Positions 40,869 through 48,407 of a DNA stretch of 64,000 bases are shown piece by piece. The stretch is from Paenibacillus sp. LHD-38. Lineage in GTDB: Bacteria; Bacillota; Bacilli; Paenibacillales; Paenibacillaceae. The notes under the pieces were generated by a model that saw only the letters and a program-made list of their open reading frames with translations, searched no databases and was not told the DNA's origin. How positions within the stretch are numbered: the first letter of the stretch is position 1; the number at the start of each line of letters is the position of its first letter. Both the position numbers and the translations under genes were made by a program. The stretch spans positions 1 through 64,000 of the forward strand of contig NZ_JAVIFU010000024.1 in assembly GCF_031157315.1 (NCBI RefSeq). Direction: 5' to 3'.

Positions 40869-42320
40869 ATGGAAATCGTAGAGGCAACCATTTCGTCCAT
40901 TCAAGCAGCAATGGCATCAGGCGAGATTACGTCTCGCGAACTGGTACTGCGTTATTTTGACCGGATCGCATCTCATGATAAAGAAGGACTAACGATCAAT
41001 TCCGTGCTTGAGCTTAATCCCGATGCTTTGTTTATTGCCTCTGCGCTGGACAGTGAACGTGCTGCGAAAGGACCGAGAGGCCCGCTGCACGGTATTCCGA
41101 TTTTGCTGAAGGATAATATAAATACGGGCGATAATATGCATACGAGTGCGGGATCCCTAGCACTTGCGGGCTCCTTCGCGGGAGAAGATGCTTTTATCGT
41201 GAAGAGGCTTCGGGAAGCAGGCGCTGTCATTTTGGGTAAAGCGAATATGACGGAGTTTGCTAATTTTATGACGGAAGGCATGCCTTCCGGCTATAGTTCG
41301 CGCGGCGGACAAGTTCTTAACCCCTACAACATATCGACGCCGACAGGCGGATCGAGTGCAGGCTCGGGAGTGGCTGTAGCCTGTAATTTCTGTATGGCTT
41401 CCATCGGAACAGAGACCTCGGGATCAATACTCAACCCGGGGAATTTAAGCTCCACGGTGGGCATTAAGCCGACCGTGGGACTTGTAAGCCGTTCGGGCAT
41501 TTTGCCGCTTTCGAACACGCAGGATACAGCAGGACCAATGGCCAGAACGGTAACGGATGCCGTGCTTGTATTGAATGCGATCACCGCGCATGATGAAGGC
41601 GATGCTGCTATGGGAGCGGGCTATTGGCGAAAGCAGGAGGATTACAGTGTTTTTCTTGATCCCAAAGGGCTTGAAGGCGCACGAATCGGGATCCCGAGAG
41701 ATTATTTCTTCGAGGAATTAACGGAAGAGCAGCTTGGTATATTTAACGACGCAGTAGAGCTGATGAGAAAACAGGGAGCTGTGATCGTTGACCCGGCAGA
41801 TGTGAGAACTGCCCGTCAAATTGTGTATTCCTCCGTTGTGTTGAATGAATTTAAATCATCGTTGAATGCGTACTTGTCCAAGCTGCCGCCCGGCTTCAAA
41901 GTACGTACGCTCAAGGACATTATCGCTTTTAATAATGAGCATCCGGTCGAGACGTTGAAATACGGGCAAGTAACATTGCTGCGCGCTGAAACGACAACCT
42001 CAGGAACGCAGACCGAGGTTCCATATCTTCGGGACCGTGCGGCAGATCTAAGGTTCTGCAAGGAAGAGGGGCTGGATGCGACAATGAAGGATCATCAATT
42101 GGATGCGTTGTTGTTTCCGGCGGATTTTGGCGCAAGAATTACTTCGCGCGCTGGTTATCCCTCTATTGTTGTTCCGGCAGGCTATACGGCAAAGGGAGTG
42201 CCGTTTGGCGTTACGTTCGCTGCCAGAGCCTACGAAGAGCCGATGCTCATTAAGCTAGCTTATTCCTATGAGCAGGCGAGTCTGGTACGGCGGCCGCCTT
42301 CTCTAAAGAGCTTTATCTAA
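40869..42320 (+). CDS. Amidase signature family protein
   Basis: A 483-residue amidase with the Ser-cisSer-Lys triad: Lys in GIPILLKDNINT, Ser in PTGGSSAGSGVAVA and Ser in GTETSGSILNPG. A single long open frame with a short spacer from the GGGG-type ribosome site. It hydrolyses amides or transamidates; GatA is unlikely since gatB and gatC are absent. It stands alone between terminators. The substrate is unknown. Confidence 0.9.
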   Translation: MEIVEATISSIQAAMASGEITSRELVLRYFDRIASHDKEGLTINSVLELNPDALFIASALDSERAAKGPRGPLHGIPILLKDNINTGDNMHTSAGSLALAGSFAGEDAFIVKRLREAGAVILGKANMTEFANFMTEGMPSGYSSRGGQVLNPYNISTPTGGSSAGSGVAVACNFCMASIGTETSGSILNPGNLSSTVGIKPTVGLVSRSGILPLSNTQDTAGPMARTVTDAVLVLNAITAHDEGDAAMGAGYWRKQEDYSVFLDPKGLEGARIGIPRDYFFEELTEEQLGIFNDAVELMRKQGAVIVDPADVRTARQIVYSSVVLNEFKSSLNAYLSKLPPGFKVRTLKDIIAFNNEHPVETLKYGQVTLLRAETTTSGTQTEVPYLRDRAADLRFCKEEGLDATMKDHQLDALLFPADFGARITSRAGYPSIVVPAGYTAKGVPFGVTFAARAYEEPMLIKLAYSYEQASLVRRPPSLKSFI

Positions 42321-42392
42321 CCGATTCAAATTGCCTTAGCATCGAGCATCGGACAAAGTTTGCGATAACCGGTGCTTTCACCCCTAAATTAA

Positions 42393-42433
42393 CAAAATCC
42401 TCCCGATTGCTGCCCGTCGGGAGGATTTTGTTT
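42393..42433. terminator. Bidirectional terminator after the amidase gene
   Basis: CAAAATCCTCCCGA and TCGGGAGGATTTTG pair over 14 bp with a 10-nt loop; T and A tracts lie on both sides, so both convergent genes are served. Confidence 0.92.
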
Positions 42434-42444
42434 CGCAAAGCGAA

Positions 42445-42654
42445 TTATTTTTTTGCTTTAAAGTGGACGACCGCGCTATAAAGCATTTTTTCGACTTTGG
42501 GATTGAATACGGCATGATGGCTGACATGGAATACCTCTAACAGCAAGCCTTTGTTATTCTCAATTTGCTGATCGATCTTCAGCTCCAATGTTTTCAAATC
42601 ATAAGCCTCGAAAAATTCGATTTTGTTTTCAATGAGATCTAATCGGAAGTCCAT
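42445..42654 (-). CDS. DUF2536 family small protein
   Basis: A 69-residue cytosolic protein with FRLDLIENKIEFFEAYDLKTLELKIDQQIENNKGLLLEVFHVSHHAVF, a profile of the DUF2536 family found in Bacilli. ATG 42654 is used because TAGGAGAT sits upstream; the ORF extends further but the residues before it lack family similarity. The function is not known. Confidence 0.8.
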   Translation of the reverse strand: MDFRLDLIENKIEFFEAYDLKTLELKIDQQIENNKGLLLEVFHVSHHAVFNPKVEKMLYSAVVHFKAKK

Positions 42655-42706
42655 TTGTATATCTCCTAAGAATAGATTTAAGTGATACATCTATTATACA
42701 GAGATA

Positions 42707-44086
42707 TTACTTCGCCCACAAAGATTCAATTTCCTCGAGTGTTTTACCTTTCGTTTCCGGTACAATTCGCCAAGTGAATAAGAATGCAATCAGTGCCATG
42801 CTGCCGTAAATCCAGAACGTGGCTGCAGGTCCGGCGGAGCCGAGCAAAGGCGGGAATGTTTGCGAAACGAGATAATCCGCCGCCCATAGCACCATTGCAG
42901 CGATCGCCGTCGCTTTTCCGCGGATGCGATTCGGGAAAATTTCGGACATAATTACCCATACGACAGGACCCAATGAAATCGCGAAGGAAGCTACGTACAG
43001 CAAAATGAAAATTAGCACGAGCGGACCGGCAGAATGACCCGTTTGAAATGCGATGCCAATGACTAACAGACAAATAGCCATCGAAGCCGAACCGACTAGC
43101 AAAAGCGCCTTTCGTCCAACCTTATCTATGAGCCACAAAGCGACAATGGTGAACAAGAAGTTGATGAAACCAACCAAAATCGTTTGAACCAGTGAAGCAT
43201 TCGTCCCTGCACCTGTTGCTTTGAATATCTCGGGAGCATAGTACATAACGGCATTAATGCCGGTAACCTGCTGAAGAAAAGCCAATCCTACGCCAACAAT
43301 CAAAGCGATTCGAAGTCCCGGACTGAACAGCTGCTTGATTGATCCGCTTTCCTGCTCAAAGGAATGTTTGATATCGATGACTTCTTTCCTTGCCAGCTCT
43401 TCCCCGTGGATACGCAAAAGAATTGGCAATGCGGCCACTGCCCGTCCTTGCTTGATTAACCATCTCGGGCTTTCAGGCACGAAGAACAGTAAAATTAAAA
43501 ACAATAAGCCGGGAACGGCTCCAACCCCAAACATCCAGCGCCAAGCAGAGGTTACGCTCCAGGCTGCATCGCCAGCGTTAGAAATCCATAAATTCACGAA
43601 ATAAGTAAGGAAGATGCCGGTAACGATGGCGAGCTGATTAAGAGCGACGAGTCTGCCGCGGAATTTCGCGGGAGCAATCTCGGCATTATAAAGCGGGCAT
43701 AAGGTAGACGTTATGCCGATTCCGATTCCGCCAATAATCCGAGCGATAATAAATCCAGAGAAGCTTTCGGGAATGGCTGAACCGATCGAGCTGATAATAA
43801 ACAAAAATGCTGCTGCAATAAGTACTCTTTTCCGTCCAAAGCGATCACCTAAAATGCCTGACATAGCCGCACCAACAATACAGCCGATGATTAAGCTTGA
43901 AACGGCCCATCCAACCTGCAGTTTTGTAAGGTCAAAATGGTCCTCCATAAAACCGATAGCTCCTGATACGACCGCTGTATCGAAACCAAATAATAATCCG
44001 CCAAGCGCGGATACCATTGAAACAAGCGTCACAAATTTCATGCTTACTTGTTCGGTTGTGTTAGTTATTTCTGTTCGCACCTTCAT
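42707..44086 (-). CDS. MFS sugar transporter (sugar porter family)
   Basis: A 459-residue membrane protein with 12 predicted helices. Sugar-porter marks include GFDTAVVSGAIGF, GRLVALNQLAIVTG, PESPRWLIKQGR, QQVTGINAVMYYAPEIF and the late PETKGKTLEEIE. It resembles XylE/AraE/IolT-type proton symporters. ATG 44086 lies after GAGAGGAG; the ORF upstream of it is not supported. Its gene lies just beyond a YesN-type regulator and sugar-binding sensor, so it probably imports the sensed sugar. Confidence 0.92.
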   Translation of the reverse strand: MKVRTEITNTTEQVSMKFVTLVSMVSALGGLLFGFDTAVVSGAIGFMEDHFDLTKLQVGWAVSSLIIGCIVGAAMSGILGDRFGRKRVLIAAAFLFIISSIGSAIPESFSGFIIARIIGGIGIGITSTLCPLYNAEIAPAKFRGRLVALNQLAIVTGIFLTYFVNLWISNAGDAAWSVTSAWRWMFGVGAVPGLLFLILLFFVPESPRWLIKQGRAVAALPILLRIHGEELARKEVIDIKHSFEQESGSIKQLFSPGLRIALIVGVGLAFLQQVTGINAVMYYAPEIFKATGAGTNASLVQTILVGFINFLFTIVALWLIDKVGRKALLLVGSASMAICLLVIGIAFQTGHSAGPLVLIFILLYVASFAISLGPVVWVIMSEIFPNRIRGKATAIAAMVLWAADYLVSQTFPPLLGSAGPAATFWIYGSMALIAFLFTWRIVPETKGKTLEEIESLWAK

Positions 44087-44264
44087 ATTCTCCTCTCTGA
44101 CAATCCCATCCTGCTTTAAAACGAATTTTATTATATCACGCAAAACGAAGGGGCCAGTGAGCAAACATCTTCATTATTCAGTGATGTTCCCGCATTTATT
44201 TTGGGCAAACGGCGCATGCCGTTACGTTTTGGAAGGACTAGCATTATGTTGTTCACATAAACAC

Positions 44265-44294
44265 AAAAAAATCCATGTCAAGCGACATGGACTT
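44265..44294 (-). terminator. Intrinsic terminator after the YesN-type regulator
   Basis: On the - strand TCCATGTC/GACATGGA (8 bp, 4-nt loop) is followed by a run of seven T residues. Confidence 0.9.
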
Positions 44295-44306
44295 TACAAA
44301 TCTTGC

Positions 44307-45650
44307 TTATTTCGATTGACCGCGGTAATCGGAGGGAGTAACGCCTGTCACTTTTTTAAATACGCGGCTAAAGTAGTTAGGGTCGTTGTAACCGACCTCG
44401 AAGCAAACTTCCTTGAGACTTAGCTGGCCTGTTGCCATTAATGCTTTCGCCTTATCGATACGAAGCGCTGTCACAAAATCGATAAAGGTGGTCCCAACCT
44501 GTTGTTTGAAAATTTTACTGAAATAGTGGGGATTAAGGTGGACGGAATCAGCCACCTCTTCAAGTGAAAGATCATCTGTAAATCTCTCTTGAATGTATTT
44601 TTTTGCTCGATCCAGGACGGTCTGCGTTTGCTGCTCCCGCTGCTCTCGAATGCGCTGCATTGCCGATAGCACATAGGCTTCGGGAACGGTTTCCGTTTGT
44701 GAAAGCTGGATATCCCTGCTTCTTATTGAGTGACCGGTTCCTTGTTTTAATTCATCGAAATGGCATATATTCCCACGTTCATTTAAATAATTAGATGCAA
44801 ACACCGCTTCGAAATAGGATTTGCGAAGTCCTTCCGCACCTGAGCGTGTCTGACCGATTCCGATCATAATATCAACCTCCAGCTGACGTGCAGCTATCGC
44901 ACTCAGCTCTTCACCCATGGTATGCACAGCTTCTTTCCAATCCGCATCGGTGTGGAAGGACGCTTTGTTAAGAAAGATTGCCATATGGCGATCGATCAAG
45001 GAACTGACGATACTGCTCTTTACACAGGTTTTGACAAAGCTTCGAATGGTATCGTAGGTTTTTTGCTTATTTTCTGTTTTCACCTGCTCGGGAAAGGCGA
45101 TTACGATGGCGCAGCCATGCTCGAGTGAAAAGCTCAACCATTCTGATATTTGCATAATATCGGTATAAGTCACCGTATCGACCATAAACATCATCGCGAG
45201 CTCATTTTCTGCCAAAGGCATCAGCTGGGACAGTTTATGTCGGAGCTCGAGTTCATCGGAACGCTTCCGCTTTTCTTGCTCCAGCTCCTGAATAAGCTGT
45301 TGAAGTGTAAGGACGATTTGCTCGCGCTTGGCTGGTTTGACAAGATATTCTTTTACGCCAAGTGAAAGCGCCTCTTTGGCATAAGCAAAATAATCATAGG
45401 CGGTGACCAGGACGAATTTGGTATCCGGCAAGTTTAATTTTATTTCTCTTATGGCGTCTAAGCCCTGAATCCCTGGCATATTTACATCCATCAAGATAAT
45501 ATGAGGGCGATGCTCCTCGGCCCGTTCAATTGCGATGCGTCCGTTCTCAGCATGTATGATTTGAAACGTATTTGGCAGCATCCGCGCAATGATCCATTCT
45601 AATCCTTCGCGCTCAAGCGCCTCGTCATCCGCGATTAACAGTCGGTACAT
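44307..45650 (-). CDS. YesN-type response regulator (receiver plus AraC)
   Basis: A 447-residue regulator. The receiver has acidic ADDE, phosphorylated Asp in HIILMDVNMPG, and Lys in EYLVKPAKRE. The C-terminal AraC domain carries LEEVADSVHLNPHYFSKIFKQQVG and LKEVCFEVGYNDPNYFSRVFKK. ATG 45650 fits GGTGA 8 nt upstream; it overlaps the sensor-kinase gene by 26 bp. With the kinase and the binding protein it forms a sugar-sensing system. Targets are probably the divergent GH2 gene and the MFS transporter. Confidence 0.92.
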   Translation of the reverse strand: MYRLLIADDEALEREGLEWIIARMLPNTFQIIHAENGRIAIERAEEHRPHIILMDVNMPGIQGLDAIREIKLNLPDTKFVLVTAYDYFAYAKEALSLGVKEYLVKPAKREQIVLTLQQLIQELEQEKRKRSDELELRHKLSQLMPLAENELAMMFMVDTVTYTDIMQISEWLSFSLEHGCAIVIAFPEQVKTENKQKTYDTIRSFVKTCVKSSIVSSLIDRHMAIFLNKASFHTDADWKEAVHTMGEELSAIAARQLEVDIMIGIGQTRSGAEGLRKSYFEAVFASNYLNERGNICHFDELKQGTGHSIRSRDIQLSQTETVPEAYVLSAMQRIREQREQQTQTVLDRAKKYIQERFTDDLSLEEVADSVHLNPHYFSKIFKQQVGTTFIDFVTALRIDKAKALMATGQLSLKEVCFEVGYNDPNYFSRVFKKVTGVTPSDYRGQSK

Positions 45651-47076
45651 GGTTATGTTCACCGTCCTTACCGGAAGGAATCCGAATGATGATCTTCGTT
45701 CCTTCGCCAAGTTTGCTTTCAATACTTACGAGCCCGCTCACGCCATAAAATAATTGGAGACGTTTAAATACGTTTTTTGTGCCAAGTCCGGCAGATTGTT
45801 TGTTTTCAGTCTCAGCCTCGAGCCGGAGCAAGGCTTGACGAACCTCATCGCTCATGCCGTTGCCATTGTCTGAAACCGAGATGTATACGCCGTCCGCGTC
45901 TTGTGTAATCTCAAGCCGAATGACAGCATCCTTCTCCATGCGTTCAATACCATGCAAAAAAGCATTTTCTACGATAGGCTGAAGCGTTAACGCAGGGATC
46001 GGCTGCTGCAGCGCGGATGGATCGATGTCCATTTCGAGCTTGATCCGTTCGCGAAAACGTGCTTGCTGAATAATGAAGTATTCCTTGACATGCTCAACCT
46101 CGTCCTCCAATGTGACCGCATGGGCGAGATTACGCAAATTGTACCGCAGCAGATTAGACATCGAGATGATGAGATCGCTCGTTTTTTCTGCGCCTTCTAT
46201 GAGCGACAGCTTCGACAATACATTTAGCGTATTGAAGAGGAAGTGAGGATTAATCTGGCTTTGCAGCGCTTGAAGCTCCAATGCTTTGACAAGGCGGTCT
46301 TTCTCCAGGCTTTCTTTAACCTTCTCGATCATTTCGAGCAGGTCACCCGACATTTGTTCGAATGCGCCGGCAAGCAGACCCAGCTCGTCTTTAGCAGGAT
46401 AGGTAAGTGCATTATGTTGTAAATCGCCCTTGGAAATTTGTTTCACGCGCGAGACAAGCCTGCTGACAGGAACGGTTATGCTTCTAGAAATCCAGACGGC
46501 AAGCAGAATGCTGAGCAACGTGTTGATGATGAAGACAGCGGCTCCAAGCAGGTACATGGTTTTATTTTCTGCTTGAATTTTCTTGTATATTGGTTGATAA
46601 ATACTTAACTCCAGATCGACGAGCTGCTGCTCATCCTCTCTAATGAAACCGGCTGTTTTCTCCGCTTTCTCATAATGGTCTAATGATGTTAATAAGGTCT
46701 CGGCAGTTACTGCCTTAAAGGCTGCTTCCTCCTGCTCAATAAACGTATCTAACATATGATTATAGCTCGTTAATTTTGCAGAGTGGAGGGAGGCATCTGA
46801 ATGGTCTTGCAGCATAACGCGAAGTTCCGTCAGCTTGTTCAAACTGTTCAAAAACAGCTCGTAATTACTGTCATCCGGGTTAAGTAAATAGGTATGAAGC
46901 GCGCCAAGGTTACGCTCTACCGTTTGTATAGATTCATTGTACAAGAGAAGGCGGTCCATCATTTGATTATAGCTTTGCTGGACCAGTTTTCCGCTTTGAA
47001 ATAAAAAGAAAGTAACGGAGTTGACAAGAAGAACGAGTAAAGGGATAAAGAGGAGCAGCTTGGTGCGTATGGTCAT
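45625..47076 (-). CDS. LytS/YesM-type sensor histidine kinase
   Basis: A 483-residue kinase with N-terminal TM1 (LLLFIPLLVLLVNSVTFFLF), an extracytoplasmic four-helix-type domain (about residues 35-180), TM2 near 190-215 (YLLGAAVFIINTLLSILLAV), a HAMP segment, phospho-acceptor His in SQINPHFLFNTLNVL, and the ATPase region with QPIVENAFLHGI and GNGMSDEV. Its start overlaps the binding-protein stop by 4 bp. The kinase presumably reads the bound state of the adjacent sugar-binding protein. Confidence 0.93.
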   Translation of the reverse strand: MTIRTKLLLFIPLLVLLVNSVTFFLFQSGKLVQQSYNQMMDRLLLYNESIQTVERNLGALHTYLLNPDDSNYELFLNSLNKLTELRVMLQDHSDASLHSAKLTSYNHMLDTFIEQEEAAFKAVTAETLLTSLDHYEKAEKTAGFIREDEQQLVDLELSIYQPIYKKIQAENKTMYLLGAAVFIINTLLSILLAVWISRSITVPVSRLVSRVKQISKGDLQHNALTYPAKDELGLLAGAFEQMSGDLLEMIEKVKESLEKDRLVKALELQALQSQINPHFLFNTLNVLSKLSLIEGAEKTSDLIISMSNLLRYNLRNLAHAVTLEDEVEHVKEYFIIQQARFRERIKLEMDIDPSALQQPIPALTLQPIVENAFLHGIERMEKDAVIRLEITQDADGVYISVSDNGNGMSDEVRQALLRLEAETENKQSAGLGTKNVFKRLQLFYGVSGLVSIESKLGEGTKIIIRIPSGKDGEHNHVPTVNRG

Positions 47077-48068
47077 GAGCCCGTTTCTCCCGTCTCGTTT
47101 TTTAAAGTTGGCTGATCCATCACCTTGATCTTCGTAAAATGCTGCTCGGGGAGCTTCTTCCCTTGGAAAAAATCATTCAGCAGCGTGATGGCATCGTAAC
47201 CCATATCATAGGGCTGCTGGACGATGGTCGAATGAATTTTGCCGCTCGCGATTTGCATTAGCGTCTCTTGCAGTGCGTCAAATGCGAAAATTTGCGGGCC
47301 GTTTGGCCGCAGCCGCTCGACCGCATCTGCTATGCCGATGCCATCTAGTGCGCTAAGTCCCACCATATACTCTAAGTTCGGATATTGAATCAGCAGCTTC
47401 TCTGTTTCCCCGGTTGCCTGCAGGCGGGAGATATCGGATGAACGGACGTCAACGAGCGAGAGCTCTGGAAACCGGCTGATCACCGAACGGAAGCCTTCCA
47501 GCCGGAGCTGTTGATTAGGGGCCAGCTCGTTCCCGATCATGACAGCGACGCTGCCCCGGTTTTCTGCCGCTTTGGCAACCAGCTCACCCATTGTTTTTCC
47601 TGCATCCGCATTATTCGTACCTACGTAAGACAGACGTTTGCTAGTTGGTTCATCCGTATCGACGGTTATGACGGGAATCCCTTGGCTTACCGCTTGATTA
47701 ATGATAGCCACCGATTGCGGATCATTCATTCCTTGCACCAATACTGCATCCGCTTTGGCAGAGATTGCTTTTTCGAGGAGCTTTATTTGCTCTTGCGGGT
47801 CAATGCGAATCGGGCCCTCATATTCAAGCTGCATGCCATATTTAGCGGAAGCGTCTATTGCGCCTTGTTCAATCGAGCGCCAATAAGGATTGTCCAGCTC
47901 CTGCGATATCAGTATGACATGATGCATCGCTGCTTGGCTGGAATCATCGGAGAGGATTGGTTGAATGAGCTGCCGAATGCGCATCGTGGATAAGTAAAAG
48001 CAGGCAAGCAAGCTGATAAAAATAAGAAGAAGGATCGCGATGGTGATATTCCATTTTCGATGGGACAT
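47073..48068 (-). CDS. Membrane-anchored sugar-binding protein (sensor subunit)
   Basis: A 331-residue periplasmic-binding-protein-fold protein of the ribose/LacI type. The N-terminus is an uncleaved anchor helix (ITIAILLLIFISLLACFYLS), then the type I fold with HVILISQELDNPYWRSIEQGAIDA, DAVLVQGMND, IPVITVDTDEPTSKRLSYVGTNN and TIVQQPYDMGYDA. ATG 48068 is selected by AAGGAGCT. There are no transport genes beside it, so it likely serves as a sensor for the following kinase, as in XylFII-LytS-YesN systems. Confidence 0.88.
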   Translation of the reverse strand: MSHRKWNITIAILLLIFISLLACFYLSTMRIRQLIQPILSDDSSQAAMHHVILISQELDNPYWRSIEQGAIDASAKYGMQLEYEGPIRIDPQEQIKLLEKAISAKADAVLVQGMNDPQSVAIINQAVSQGIPVITVDTDEPTSKRLSYVGTNNADAGKTMGELVAKAAENRGSVAVMIGNELAPNQQLRLEGFRSVISRFPELSLVDVRSSDISRLQATGETEKLLIQYPNLEYMVGLSALDGIGIADAVERLRPNGPQIFAFDALQETLMQIASGKIHSTIVQQPYDMGYDAITLLNDFFQGKKLPEQHFTKIKVMDQPTLKNETGETGS

Positions 48069-48407
48069 GTTACAGCTCCTTATAACGTTCAGATCTATTG
48101 GATTATTATACAAGAACCTTTTTACAATCCAAAATTCGCACCTAACAATCATAGTTATAAGCGGTATAGTGTGCCTTAAAAACCTTAGAAGCTTCCTTTT
48201 TCATTTCATTAGGACGCTATTTAAATTAATTTTTAAGTTAATCAATATATTTTAAAACATGCGATAAGAAAGTAATAGTTGACAAAATAGTGGGTGGAGG
48301 CGTATTCTTGTTACGAAATAGTTGTTTTATAGTTTATTATTAACTTTTAAATTAACTTAAGTGAATGTGAAACAAACAAATGACAAATGAGAGGTTGCGT
48401 GATGTAA
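48069..48407. other. 339-bp divergent intergenic region
   Basis: For GH2, TTGACA (48279-48284) and TATTCT (48303-48308) are 18 bp apart. A TATAAT lies at 48109-48104 on the - strand for the binding-protein gene, with a weak -35. Two AT-rich near-inverted repeats, TTAATTTTTAAGTTAA (near 48227-48242) and TTAACTTTTAAATTAA (near 48342-48357), flank the GH2 promoter and are candidates for YesN binding. Confidence 0.5.

Noticed and set aside
40869..42320. Annotation as GatA of the glutamyl-tRNA amidotransferase
   Set aside because: No gatB or gatC is nearby and the gene is a single transcription unit, so only the amidase family is assigned.
43713..44423. A 236-residue + strand frame
   Set aside because: It is antisense to the sugar porter and runs through the intergenic region and the regulator terminator.
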